From NCBI GenBank assembly GCA_964019425.1, contig OZ025788.1, positions 1,116,001-1,180,000 of the forward strand: a DNA stretch of 64,000 nt, written 5' to 3'. This DNA comes from Flectonema sp. DT1601. Taxonomy: Eukaryota; Euglenozoa; Diplonemea; Diplonemida; Diplonemidae. Shown one piece after another: positions 52,782 through 63,283 of the stretch; positions within the stretch are counted from its first letter, which is position 1, and each line of letters starts with the position of its first letter. A program made the position numbers and the translations under genes. The notes under the pieces are model-generated. The model searched no databases, was not told the origin of the DNA, and saw nothing but the letters and a program-made list of their open reading frames with translations.

Positions 52782-52850
52782 GTGGGCCCATAGCCCACGA
52801 CTGACTATGAGATAGGGTCTTTAAATGCCTATAGGAGTTGTCATCTACGA
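52782..52850. ncRNA. Structured RNA candidate
   Basis: GTGGGC-CCATA-GCCCAC (52782-52798) is a perfect hairpin. It is followed by GAC...ATAGG (52812-52816) pairing with CCTAT (52828-52832) inside an outer GAC/GTC pair. No RNA family is recognised; it may be chance structure. Confidence 0.25.
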
Positions 52851-53212
52851 ACAACCAAAAAAGAAAAAAATCTGTTGTCAGAAAATTTGTGTCTTGAGTT
52901 TTAATTTGTGTTGTCATCGTCTCAATGATTTTGAGAAAATGTCAAATTAGTTATTGTGCTGCCCGATGGCGGATCATTGTTTTCTTCACATCAAATGGTA
53001 TTTACCCTCGTTGTCGTTCCTCTCTAACTTTTCAACATAATATTATAACGAAAGATTCTTTTTAAAAAAAAAAAAAAAAAAAAAACAATTTTCTCTGATT
53101 ACAGATTGCTACAATATATGATTAACTAACTATGAATGATTTGAGTATGGTAAACTTTTTAACATTTTTTTTTTTGTATTTATCAATATTTATAAACACA
53201 GTCAATACAACG

Positions 53213-54244
53213 ATGTCTTCTCCAGAAAAGACAAAGCGACCATCTGAGACAGATGACTGTGAGGAAATAAAACGCCCGAAAACTAGTCCTCCGGCAATCC
53301 CATCGTGTGACAGTGGACAAGTGTTGTCAAAATTATCTGAAGATTCGAATTTGTTTAAAATAACAAACTCTCCGTATGGAAAAGATAGAAATAAACTTTA
53401 CGGATGGGGCAATGTGTTTTCAAAGATTCCAGCTCAGTGTAAATCAAAATATGTTCACATTGGGATGAGTAGTTTGAATGGTGTTCCGATGCCTGGAACA
53501 AAACAAACCCGAGAAATGTCAAAATTAATTCAAGTTTTTGGAAGAAAATTTAACACGTTGGAACACTGTGCGACTTTTTATCGATTGAACGATGACAGCT
53601 CTTGGAATTCGTGGAAAAAAATGTGTCTGGACATCTCAAAAACTAATTTTAAAATTACTGTAAAAACTCATAAAATGTTCACCCACGACAACAACCTCTT
53701 GATTACCGACGACATTAGAGGTCATTTGGTTAATTTTATTCGAAAATGTAGATTGTTAGAAACAGCTTTGGGACCAATACTGATTCAATTACCGCCAACA
53801 TTTTCAAAAAGTAGTGAGAATATTGGGAAGTTGAAAACTTTATCGAATATGCTTCCGTCAGATTTAAGATTTGCATTTGAATTTCGAAGTTCTTCGATGT
53901 ACTGCGATGAGGTTTATGATATTATGAGAGAGAATAATTGGATTATTGTTTTATATCATCTTTGTGATGAGAAAAAAAATTTCACCACCCCTTTTATCGA
54001 TACCTGTCAAGACACTGCTTACATAAGATTACACGGAGCGTCTCAACAGTTTTCAGGTGATTATGGTCCGGCAGAGCTTACAAAATGGTCATCGTTTATC
54101 GCCTCTCTCGCTCAACAAAAAAAACATGTTTACATATTCATGAATAATAATGAGTCCTTCGTTGGTGATGTTAGGAGTTCTGTTGTTGACGCGACTTGTA
54201 TCAGTCAGCAGGTTAACAAATTGATGTCGGAAAATAAGAAATGA
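53213..54244 (+). CDS. DUF72 (YecE-like) family protein
   Basis: 343 residues from the ATG at 53213, after the CACAG acceptor; the track start at 53132 lies upstream of that acceptor. A charged N-terminal region of about 75 residues (KRPSETDDCEEIKRPK) precedes the DUF72 TIM-barrel-like domain: YVHIGMSSLNG, FKITVKTHKMFTH, LGPILIQLPPTFSKS, FAFEFRSSSM, AYIRLHGASQQFSGDYG, and YIFMNNNESFVGD. Family function is unknown. A bipartite basic stretch could direct it to the nucleus. Confidence 0.88.
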   Translation: MSSPEKTKRPSETDDCEEIKRPKTSPPAIPSCDSGQVLSKLSEDSNLFKITNSPYGKDRNKLYGWGNVFSKIPAQCKSKYVHIGMSSLNGVPMPGTKQTREMSKLIQVFGRKFNTLEHCATFYRLNDDSSWNSWKKMCLDISKTNFKITVKTHKMFTHDNNLLITDDIRGHLVNFIRKCRLLETALGPILIQLPPTFSKSSENIGKLKTLSNMLPSDLRFAFEFRSSSMYCDEVYDIMRENNWIIVLYHLCDEKKNFTTPFIDTCQDTAYIRLHGASQQFSGDYGPAELTKWSSFIASLAQQKKHVYIFMNNNESFVGDVRSSVVDATCISQQVNKLMSENKK

Positions 54245-54288
54245 GTCTACGATGAACACTCACGCAGAGTTGCGTGAAATAGGAAGAT

Positions 54289-54395
54289 AAGAATTTCACC
54301 CCGCACCTTTTATCGATATTTATTTAGATCTGAACAGTTTTCAGGTGATTATGGCTCACAGAATGGCCATCGCTCATCGCCTCTCTCTCGTGTGA
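54289..54395 (+). pseudogene. Fossil partial copy of the DUF72 gene 3' end
   Basis: AATTTCACCCCGCACCTTTTATCGATA resembles 53978-54002 of the upstream gene (split here: TTTTATCGATA is shared), and GAACAGTTTTCAGGTGATTATGG (shared core AACAGTTTTCAGGTGATTAT) plus CATCGCCTCTCTC resemble 54046-54110. Internal deletions remove about 50 and 15 bp and the frame is lost. It is a decayed tandem duplicate of the C-terminal region. Confidence 0.8.
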
Positions 54396-55063
54396 ATAAG
54401 AACGTTTTCCCCCCTTTTTTTTTCCTGTATCCAACATGGTGGTCCTTATTTCTGATGATTTACTTACGAAACGTTTCTCCTATTTAAATGTGAATCTTAG
54501 AATTTGCGTACCTCTGAATTCTTCCTTCTTTGTTATCTCAGATTTTGTTTGTCTTTTTTCTTTTCCCTTTTGTGTCTTACTAGAGTTTTTAGATGAAGAG
54601 GTGAACGATCCTCGTTCCGGGGTTTTCTATTTTCTTTCGTAGAGTGTGGGCATATGGCACATGTGGTCGTATTATAAAGAAAGATGTCTATGAAAGAAAG
54701 AAGATTTTTTATTTTTTTCACCTTCCCCCCCACTCCCGGATCATTTCTCTTTTATTTTCTTTAGTTGTTTACAACCTGTTAGCCTCTGGGCAAGGTGGAG
54801 GCTGGAAGTCGATCACTTCCAGCCAATACTATGAAACTACAATCTTCGCGATTGGGTCCTTACTGATGCGGGCTACCCAGACCCCTCGTAGTCATCAGTT
54901 TGTATTTTGCTAACTAAACTAAAATTAGATTGTTTTATTCTTCCAGATTTTTGTGATTACAATTAATTCACACGTTCCAAGGAGTATAACAATCTCATTA
55001 TGGATGGAAGTGGTCTTTTTTTGAGGATGATTTATTATTATTATTTTTTTTTTTTTTAAACAG
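54396..55063. other. Intergenic spacer with structured segment
   Basis: T-rich DNA; frames at 54436-54642 and 54644-54913 are unsupported. The structured segment at 54782-54900 is listed separately. The acceptor TTTTTTTTTTTTTTAAACAG ends directly at the ATG of the next gene (55063). Confidence 0.6.
54782..54900 (+). ncRNA. Structured RNA candidate with three hairpins
   Basis: Perfect stems occur in series: GGCTGGAAGT-CGATC-ACTTCCAGCC (54800-54824), CAATC-TTCGC-GATTG (54840-54854), and ACTGATG/CATCAGT (54862-54899) enclosing GGG-CTA-CCC. The segment is more GC-rich than its surroundings. I do not recognise it as a known snRNA, tRNA or SRP RNA. A small mobile-element copy is the alternative. 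Confidence 0.45.
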
Positions 55064-56155
55064 ATGATGGACACGACTCTAACCACAGAGTGCGAGACGT
55101 CACTGAATTCTGTGTTCATAAAATGGAAACCAAAGATTGCTTTAAAGGCCGTATTGGGAAGGAAATCAAAAGACATCGGTGATGGAATTGGCTGCGTGTC
55201 ATTTGGTAATTTAACATGTAGTAATTTATATACTGTCGGACTGTTGGATAGTGAGGGTCATACAATTACTAAGATGCAAGTAAAGACGAAGCCATCAATT
55301 ATAACAGGTGAACATTGTATGAGAAACTTTATTCATCCTTCTCTTCATCCGAATGATATCCAATGGGTTCATGATGTTGATGATGAGTATCTCTGGTCCT
55401 TTAGAGAGCTTCTTGAAAATAAGAATTACATCAGAAGACTGTTTCGAGAAGCATGTTTTATCCTTCCGAATGCTCGTCATTTGGTACTTCCAAACCCGAG
55501 AAAGCGTTACTGTATTGATCTTAGTAAGAATGTTAAGTGGGGACGTGATAAAATTATGAGAAAATCTCGTCTTTCGAAATATCGAATAACAATGAACAGA
55601 CACTTTAGAAAAAGTGTGATAGCCGTGAGGAATGCTCACAGTTATAAATACGGAGCGGAATCAGTTTGGTTAGAAGACGACCTTTGCGATTTCTTAGAAG
55701 AAGATCACCGACACTGTGATCCGGTTACTCAAATACAACACCACACCTTTGAACTTTGGGAAGGAAATGAACTTCTTGCTGTCTGTGTTGGATACACAGC
55801 AGGTGCGATGTGGCACGACTATACCCACGCAGCTATTGTTAGAGATGACCGAAGAGCAGGTACAATTCTAACTAAAGCTGTTGGCCACTTGTTAACACAA
55901 TGTGGTATTAAACTTTGGTACTGGGGAATCTGTGGTAAGACTACTTCCTATATGTCTGATTACAATTCTTATGGTGGTTCTGAATTCCCCCGAGAACAAT
56001 TCGTTCCTCTTTGGCACGATGCGCTTGAAGCAACTCCAAAATACTCTCCACAGGAAGCATTGGATGCTGGGCTTTCTCTTGTTCAACAAGCTGATGCGGA
56101 TTACTTTAATGTAGATGTCAGTACATCAGTACCAGAGCAATCAACCCCACCGTAA
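55064..56155 (+). CDS. Leucyl/phenylalanyl-tRNA-protein transferase-like (Aat-fold) protein
   Basis: 363 residues. The acceptor AAACAG directly precedes ATGATGG, so the 5'UTR would come from the spliced leader. The C-terminal domain (about 190-330) follows the bacterial Aat pattern: SVWLEDDLCDFLEEDHR, then HTFELWEGNELLAVCVGYTAG, a conserved HAAIVRDDRRAGTIL block (where Aat has ESMFS...ASK), and a terminal NSYGGSEFPREQFVPLW (Aat: LGACEIPRRDYLN). Aat adds Leu/Phe to N-terminal Arg/Lys in the N-degron pathway. The substrate-pocket residues differ, so the activity is uncertain. The N-terminal 190 residues are unrecognised. Confidence 0.75.
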   Translation: MMDTTLTTECETSLNSVFIKWKPKIALKAVLGRKSKDIGDGIGCVSFGNLTCSNLYTVGLLDSEGHTITKMQVKTKPSIITGEHCMRNFIHPSLHPNDIQWVHDVDDEYLWSFRELLENKNYIRRLFREACFILPNARHLVLPNPRKRYCIDLSKNVKWGRDKIMRKSRLSKYRITMNRHFRKSVIAVRNAHSYKYGAESVWLEDDLCDFLEEDHRHCDPVTQIQHHTFELWEGNELLAVCVGYTAGAMWHDYTHAAIVRDDRRAGTILTKAVGHLLTQCGIKLWYWGICGKTTSYMSDYNSYGGSEFPREQFVPLWHDALEATPKYSPQEALDAGLSLVQQADADYFNVDVSTSVPEQSTPP

Positions 56156-59100
56156 TATTAATATTGGTACGTATGCATGCGATTCTATGCGAGTTATTTG
56201 TGTGTCAATTTCTAACCATTTTAGAATTTTTTCTAGGGAGAATGGAAATAGAAAAAAGAATCGGCAAACTTCACTTTTTACTCACACTTTTGTTTTGTTT
56301 GTGCGCAACCGGCGCAAAATCCTAATAAAGGAATAGGTTAGTTACGCTGCCATAATTCTCTTTCTACCGAACAATGGGTTTGTAGGTACAATTTTTTTTT
56401 GTTTTTTTTTAAAATTTCCAACGTTTTTGGTTCTGGTTTTTCTTTCCCCCCTTTTTTCCCCTTCTTTCTCTTGACTGATTAAATAGAATGAGGTCGAGGG
56501 GACTTCTAAAGAGGAACAAACTTGGGGGATGAAACACTCATACTGATCCATATCACGCGTATTGCAGTCTGCCTCAGTGGTGGCCTGGTGGCCTGGTGGT
56601 CAAAGGAGGCACATTCGAGGTCTCTGCGGTCCCTGATCCTAGACCAGATAACAAGGTCACATACCGTTCAAAGAAGAGACTGCAACAACAGACTGTGCAG
56701 GCCTTCTTGTATTGGCAGTCGTGTTATCAAAAGACTTGTCTGAATTCAAAGTTGACTTCAAACCAAAGACATCGTTCTGGATGATAGATATCTTTGGTGT
56801 TGGATTGCTGCGACAGCGTCTAGGAATTAATACCCTACCATCTGTGCATGCGGAAGTACACGGGACACTTCCACCGGCAGTCGTCAGCCCAAGTCAGGAA
56901 CATTTTTTACCCAGAATCTCGCAGGCTCATCATTGGGGCAAGAAAGCAGAGCTACCCTGCCTGTGGAATAGAGTGCACTGAAGTAACCAACCAGGGGATG
57001 CATTATGCTCTCTTGGAGGGCCCGTAGACCGCCGAGGTGTAATTTTACCTTCGAAGTCTCTTATCGTAAAATAAAACGTAGATGCAAAATTAGATACAGA
57101 TTTTCACTTGTGGGCTGGTTTTTACCTCTTTTTCTTTACCTCACACACGGCAAAAACTCACCCGCGTGTGAATATCAGGCTATCTGATTTTCATCAAAGC
57201 AATAGTTATTTCTTTTTTTTTTTGCATTTAACAAGTATTATTGGAACGAAAAAAAAAGAATGTTGGCAACACGTAAACTTCCTTTAGCTTTATCAGTTTA
57301 AGTCGGTTCACGGTTTTCGTGACACAAACAGAAAAACATAAACACTGTGTTATATAACACAGTTCAAGTTAAAGCCAACTCATTTTTTCCCCCTTCTTTT
57401 TCTCTCCTTTTTTCTTTTCATGTTCTGCATGGTTAGAACAAAGTGTTTCCGCATCCTTGTTGCGGGTTAATTAAAGCTTTCTTGACTACCTTTGTTGTTG
57501 TAAAGTGATTGGTGTGATCTTCATGCCAGTAATCCGTCGGAAAAAAAACAAACAAGCAAACAACACCAACAATACTATTAATTCTTTCTCAGTATTTGGG
57601 ATATTGAATTTTGAAAAAGAAAAGAAAAACGAACAGTAAGCCTAACAGATACACTTAAGGAGTGCGCGCAGTGAATACTTATGTAGACAGTTCAGATAAG
57701 TCTTGCTATATATTGATGTCGATGTGAGTGTTTTTTTTTTTTTTAATTCCAACCTAAGTGAACTCAGGGTGCTGTCATAGTTGGTATCAGTCGTTTTTTT
57801 TTTTTTGCTTAAGTTTGATGAATAGCGTTTCCTGAAACTCAACTCTGAGAAATCAGGTCAAATCCTTTTATTAAACGTTTGCTAGCATATTCAATCAAAG
57901 AGACTCTTAATGCCGATTTCTGACTTTTTTTTTCCTCTTTTTCTTGAACCGAATGTTGAGCCGCATATGTAATTTTGCAGGTTTGTGAACGAACACTTAA
58001 CTTTTCCCATCTTTCCAAAAAAGTTACGTAACAACGAGTTAACTCAGAACGATATTATTTGGTTTGGGCAGCACGAAAAGGGGAAAGCCATGTATTTGGT
58101 GAGACGAGAAAACAAATCATGTTCGTGTAGAAGGTGAACTTTGACTCCTTCCTGGGAACAATTTCTTGGGACCTCGTGGCCTCACTTTAACTCGGAATTT
58201 ATGTCACTCTGTCCCCAGAAATGTACCTCGGGAGTAGTAGTTCACTTTCTTTCGAGCAAAAAACGACTGTTTTTTTTTCCTCCTTCCTCCTCCTGTTGTT
58301 GTTTTATTTTCTTCCTAAATCGTTTTCTGTTTCTTGGAGGGGGAAAAAAAAAAAAGAAAAAGGAAAAGAACTAACATTTTTCATCACCCTGGCCTAGTTA
58401 AAAATGTCGGGACCAGAATGTCCTTTGAGTTTTCTTAATTTTACAGGCATAAACGATTTTATTTTTTATTTTTTTACTCGGTTTCTTCCGTTCTGAGAAA
58501 CCACAATGATCACTTAACAAGTACATATACATCAGCGAGAGGGACACTTGTCGATTATTAGTTAGTTTTCGTCTTTCTAGTTCTTGTTGGTTTCCTCCAA
58601 TTGATGTATGGATTACTCTCAAAACCTAAATAGTTACTTCAAAAGGGCTAAGTTAAGCATCACCAAGGTTTGCATTATCCTTAGCAGATTGCTAAATTAT
58701 CCGTTTGTGTTATACAGTACAGTTTGTATTTTTATGAAATTCAGACTTTCAACTCCCCGACCGAGCCTCAGTCTTGTAGTTTTGTCGGTATTTAGTAACA
58801 TGAATTGTTTAAGGCAATCGTCATCAACCTTTCCCTCCCCCTCCTTCACTTCTTTTCTCAGTCTTGTTTTGTTGTCTGTTTTCTGTTCTCTTTCTTCAGT
58901 ACTGAGGGACAATAATATTAATTAGATAACTTTTTAAGAGTGCCATAAAAACCAAGTGAACGCAATCATTAAATGCTCTTTTTTTTTGTTGAGATTCTGA
59001 TACCAAAGACTGACATGACTTAAAAATAAAAAAAAAGGAAAGAAACTAAAACACTAGCTCCGTGTCAAGGTATCAGATTCCCCTGTTCTGTTCTTCAAAA

Positions 59101-59575
59101 ACTGTGTTTGTGTGTATCTGACTTACTCTAAGAGCATTGTCTTTCCCTTAATGGTATAACAACATAAATTGTGAATACCTATTGCGTCTCGAATGATCAG
59201 CTCTGCCCATTAAAAAAGTTTGTTCTATAATAGTGGTGTTATGTTTTTTTTCTTCTTTTTTGTTTTTTTTAAATGAGCCTCCTCCTGCTCAGCATTTTTC
59301 CGATTGCACGCTGAGATAAGATATTTGTTTTATGGTTGGGTTCTTGTTGACTTTTATTTCTGGAAAAAAAAAAAAAAAAAAAAAAAAAAAACAGCTGCAG
59401 CAAAAACCAATTGGATACTTAACTCTGATAGTACGTATCAAGAGGTAGATCCGGCACTCATATTATTGGTGCTATTGCTGTTAAAAAACTTGTAGTTTCG
59501 ATTCAGTGTTTACATTTTTTTTTAAAAAATTAAATTTAAACCATCTCTTTTTTCTTTTTTTAGAATTTCTAAATT
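56156..59575. other. Long intergenic region
   Basis: 3.4 kb with no secure gene. 56540-57010 is GC-richer, with overlapping short frames (56522-56743, 56596-56784, 56712-56981) that resemble nothing known; it may be a mobile-element scrap. A 20-bp palindrome lies at 57344-57363. The rest is T/A-rich with poly-A tracts (e.g. a 27-nt A run near 59363-59391). The acceptor TTTTTCTTTTTTTAG at 59549-59563 precedes the next gene. Confidence 0.6.
57344..57363. repeat. Perfect 20-bp palindrome
   Basis: ACTGTGTTATATAACACAGT, in otherwise unremarkable intergenic DNA. It could be a dimeric protein-binding site or a cruciform; no second copy was noticed. Confidence 0.85.
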
Positions 59576-62500
59576 ATGATACTTCGACACTTTCTATTCT
59601 TGTTGATAGTTTTAGTATTTGATGTGGTCGATTGTTTGATAATTATTGACCCAAACGAGTGTTTGAACGGATTTGTAGCCTTCCCATCTGGTGATGATGC
59701 ACGGATAACATGCACTGGATCTGTTTGTACGAACTGTCAGATGACTTGCGACCCAGGTAGAAGTTGTGAAGTTATTTGTGACACCATCGAATCTTGTAAA
59801 GGTGCTGGTTTTATTGGAGGTAACAACGGTCAGTTAGTATTAAATTGCAATGGTGAGCTTTCTTGTTCAAAAACTGAAGTAAGACAGTCAGGAAACTCAC
59901 CAACAACTATTAATTGCGCAGGAATAGCATCTTGTTCTGAAATGAATGTAAAAAGATCAACACTTTTTACATCAACAGCCAGCCTCTATGTTGACTGCAG
60001 TAATGATGACAGCTGTGTCAACTCAATTGTCACATGTCCAACACTAAGCGGATGCACAGTTGATTGTGAAGCCAAGTCTTCTTGTAAAGGTGCAGACGTA
60101 CGTTGCTCCTCTGATAGTGGTACTTGTAATCTTTACTGTTCTGGGGATGGTTCTTGTGAATCCACTCGATTCGATGCGACTACTGCCACTGCTCCAACAA
60201 CAGCAACAGCTACTTGCACAGACCAGGCAGCATGTAAAGGTGCAGACATAATGTGTGGAAGTTCTTCTTCTTGTAAACTACGCTGTTATACAAATGGTGC
60301 TTGTGAGGGAACATCAATAGACTGTCAGTCTTCAAGTGGATGTAAAGTATTGTGTTCTGCGAGTACTTCTTGTGATAATGTAATAGCAACAGGTTTTCAA
60401 AGCTTTTGGTGTGTCTCTACCTCTTCTTGTATTAATCCTCCTCCTGGTGCTATTATTGGACCAACTCCAGTCCCTGGAGCTACAGCAGTACCGACATCAA
60501 TTCCAACTGATATGCCAACGGCAGTTCCAACTACTACTCCACTCACAGCCATTCCAACTATTGCACCGACAAGTGTTCCTACAGCTGTGCCAACAGCCAC
60601 GCCAACTGTTGTCCCGACTGCCGTACCTACAGCAGTTCCTACGGCAACCCCGACTGCTGTCCCGACTGCTGTCCCGACTGCCGTACCTACAGCAGTTCCT
60701 ACGACAACCCCGACTGTTATCCCGACGGCGGTGCCTACTGCCGTTCCGACGTCTGTTCCGACGTCCGCCCCGACGGCAATTCCAACGGCTGTTCCAACAG
60801 CCGTACCTACGGCAATACCCACGACAATACCTACAGCCGTACCAACTGCTATACCAACTGCAGTCCCCACAGTCGCACCCACGGCCGCACCCACAGCCAC
60901 GCCCACTGCTGTTCCTTCTACTCCGACTGCAATTCCAACAACGGTGCCTACAACTGTTCCCACAGCCATGTCAACTGCTATTCCAACAACCGTACCCACA
61001 ACTGTTCCCACAGCAACCCCGACTGCTATCCCGACGGCTGTGCCTACTGCGGTTCCGACCCCTCCGACAGCAACACCCACAGCGACTCCAACGGCCCAAC
61101 CGACTACTTCTGCAACTGCGGTTCCCACTGCAGCTCCAACATCGCCGACTACGGTTGCCCCAACTGTGATACCAACGACTGTGCCGACTACAATGACACC
61201 AACGTCGCTTCCGACATCCACTACAATACCGACAACAGCAGTGCCATCAACTTTGACAGCAGAACCAGCGGGGGCTGTGCCGACTGCAGTTCCGACAACT
61301 GTTATAACAACGATACCAACTACAATTCCAACAGGAGCCCCTCTAAATGATACAAACTACGCTATGGAGGTTATTTCGATGGTGAGAATGAGTGCCTCCG
61401 AAAAGCCAGCAGTTTCCGACATGAAGAACTACGGCTATCGACTCTCAGCTACCGTAACTCGAGGAACCTTTGTTGATATCGATACCATACGTAGTAATAT
61501 TAAAATGTATTTATCTATAAAAGGTTCTTCAGTAACGAAGAATGGAGCATCAGACCTCGTTACTTGTTGTGTAAATAAGTTCATAACTATTTCATCAACG
61601 ATTTCAAACAGAATAGAGATTCAGATTGGACCAATGAAACAGTATGAGGCTCCATTGGGAGAAGAAATCACAGTCGAGTTGTTGGAACCTGTCTTCAGTC
61701 AAAAAACAACTATATCGAAACCAGCATACGTCACTGTAGTAGAGGAAGAAACACCAGAGGAAAAAATTAGCAAAGTTGCTATCACTACTGGAGGCGTTTT
61801 GATTATTGCGACGGGACCTCTTGGAGCAGCTGCTGCACCAGCAATTGCTCGTCTTGCTTTGTTAGGTGACAAGAGCTGTGTTCACACTCATGAACGTCCA
61901 CGGTTACCTTTTTTCTTACATCCAACACAAGTCACCATTGGAACATACTACAGTGGAGCAGTCTTTATGAACTTTGTTATTGTCGTTTGTAGTTTTATAG
62001 TTCATGCCCTTCTCGGATCGTTAATAAATGTAATCTTTAAAGGAAAATACAACGGTCACATCCTACTTAAATTCCCTGGAGGTACTTGTTTTATACCAAT
62101 ATTCTTATATCAAGGAAGTGTTGCAGCTGCGTGGAGGATGCTTGTCCGTCCTGAACAACTTTGGGAAGTCGGTGTTGCAATTATTACGTTAGTGGTGGTT
62201 GGAATTGGATTTCCGTTCAGTCTTTATAAACATGTCTTGAGAAATATACCTGACAACTCTGTTTACCAAAACGAACCTCCTCCAATTAATAAAATTAAAA
62301 AATATTTTTTGGGACCTGGAGAGTGGGTTTCAAGGTCTGGAAATTTTCACGGATTTTGGGGAACTCTGTACAAGTCATTTACAAAGAAGGGAATGATCTT
62401 TACTCTGACGATGTGGTTACTAATTGCGAATATGTTGTCAATCGGATCTGCTGTACCGAGAACGACATTAGTAGCTTGTGGTTTGAGAAATTTATTTTCG

Positions 62501-63283
62501 AGTCTTATTATTTTTATGCTAATTCCACTGACACTTTACAACAAACCATTTGTCCGACCGAGAGACACTACTCATGAGATATGTCAGTCTTTGAGTCAAG
62601 GAACTGCAATCTTACTCCGTGGGATTTCATTCTTATCAGGAAATGTTGAAGGGACAGCATTCTCAGTTGCAGATGTGTTGATATTTATGTCTACGGGGTT
62701 TGCGATCGGTAAAGCCTTAGCAGATTGTGCTACGGAAATCATAAGACATTGTACAGGTAGAGAAGAAAAACTCCGCCAACACTACCTCATCTCAAACAGT
62801 CTCGATATTGCTGATGTAGAAAGTTTGGAAGAACTTATGATGACAGAAAATAATTTAAACACAACAATCTTATCGGATAATCTTGATGACAAACCTCAGA
62901 ACTCAATGAATTCAATATCTGTTCCTTCTCCTGATGGCAGCTATCCAACTACCCCAGCAGCGCTTAGTCCATCGGAAGCTTTTATGGGATCGAGACACTT
63001 TGCTTCTGATTTTGGGAGGGGGACATCAAAGCCTCGTTCTCGTTCTCCGTCTCCCTTCAAATGCACATCTCCGTTCGTTCTATCTCCACCTCGTCCTCGT
63101 AGTAGATTATCAACAACTTATACATCTATTGATGATTGCTTTATTGATCAAGATCAAGGACCTGCTGGTCGTACTCGACAACGTTCCAGTAGTGGAATAG
63201 ACAGCAGAGGAAGTGAAGTATCTGTTGGACGTGGTAGGAATAGAGGATCAACAGCAACTAGACAGGGCATGTTAACTGTGTAG
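59576..63283 (+). CDS. Large surface protein: Cys-rich ectodomain, Pro-Thr repeat stalk, multipass membrane region
   Basis: 1235 residues, one exon. A signal peptide (MILRHFLFLLIVLVFDVVDC) leads a Cys-rich region (about 27-285) with repeated SCKGA and SCxxxxxxC units. Residues 295-591 are a near-continuous (A/V/I)PT repeat (PTAVPTAVPT and variants), a probable O-glycosylated stalk. A roughly 120-residue globular part follows. About six or seven membrane segments lie between 733 and 1050 (TTGGVLIIATGPLGAAAAPA, FMNFVIVVCSFIVHALLGSL, AIITLVVVGIGFPFSL and others), then a Ser/Arg/Pro-rich cytoplasmic tail (SRSPSPFKCTSPF). Adhesion or prey/particle contact at the cell surface is inferred. No named family recognised. 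Confidence 0.85.
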   Translation: MILRHFLFLLIVLVFDVVDCLIIIDPNECLNGFVAFPSGDDARITCTGSVCTNCQMTCDPGRSCEVICDTIESCKGAGFIGGNNGQLVLNCNGELSCSKTEVRQSGNSPTTINCAGIASCSEMNVKRSTLFTSTASLYVDCSNDDSCVNSIVTCPTLSGCTVDCEAKSSCKGADVRCSSDSGTCNLYCSGDGSCESTRFDATTATAPTTATATCTDQAACKGADIMCGSSSSCKLRCYTNGACEGTSIDCQSSSGCKVLCSASTSCDNVIATGFQSFWCVSTSSCINPPPGAIIGPTPVPGATAVPTSIPTDMPTAVPTTTPLTAIPTIAPTSVPTAVPTATPTVVPTAVPTAVPTATPTAVPTAVPTAVPTAVPTTTPTVIPTAVPTAVPTSVPTSAPTAIPTAVPTAVPTAIPTTIPTAVPTAIPTAVPTVAPTAAPTATPTAVPSTPTAIPTTVPTTVPTAMSTAIPTTVPTTVPTATPTAIPTAVPTAVPTPPTATPTATPTAQPTTSATAVPTAAPTSPTTVAPTVIPTTVPTTMTPTSLPTSTTIPTTAVPSTLTAEPAGAVPTAVPTTVITTIPTTIPTGAPLNDTNYAMEVISMVRMSASEKPAVSDMKNYGYRLSATVTRGTFVDIDTIRSNIKMYLSIKGSSVTKNGASDLVTCCVNKFITISSTISNRIEIQIGPMKQYEAPLGEEITVELLEPVFSQKTTISKPAYVTVVEEETPEEKISKVAITTGGVLIIATGPLGAAAAPAIARLALLGDKSCVHTHERPRLPFFLHPTQVTIGTYYSGAVFMNFVIVVCSFIVHALLGSLINVIFKGKYNGHILLKFPGGTCFIPIFLYQGSVAAAWRMLVRPEQLWEVGVAIITLVVVGIGFPFSLYKHVLRNIPDNSVYQNEPPPINKIKKYFLGPGEWVSRSGNFHGFWGTLYKSFTKKGMIFTLTMWLLIANMLSIGSAVPRTTLVACGLRNLFSSLIIFMLIPLTLYNKPFVRPRDTTHEICQSLSQGTAILLRGISFLSGNVEGTAFSVADVLIFMSTGFAIGKALADCATEIIRHCTGREEKLRQHYLISNSLDIADVESLEELMMTENNLNTTILSDNLDDKPQNSMNSISVPSPDGSYPTTPAALSPSEAFMGSRHFASDFGRGTSKPRSRSPSPFKCTSPFVLSPPRPRSRLSTTYTSIDDCFIDQDQGPAGRTRQRSSSGIDSRGSEVSVGRGRNRGSTATRQGMLTV

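Larger units (their letters stand above)
51664..53212. other. Intergenic region with duplicated 87-bp segment and hairpins
   Basis: No secure gene. A 75-codon frame at 51876-52103 has no resemblance or codon support. The region holds the direct repeat at 52184 and 52411, a small CTCAT/ATGAG hairpin near 52361-52379, and a hairpin pair at 52782-52850. The next gene's acceptor is TTTATAAACACAG at 53190-53202. Confidence 0.6.

Noticed and set aside
56522-57187. Overlapping short frames in a GC-richer patch
   Set aside because: Three frames overlap with no recognisable motif; more likely a decayed repeat than a gene.
60397-61221. 274-residue antisense open frame (VGTAVG repeats)
   Set aside because: A by-product of the Pro-Thr codon repeat on the plus strand; all other support is for the plus frame.
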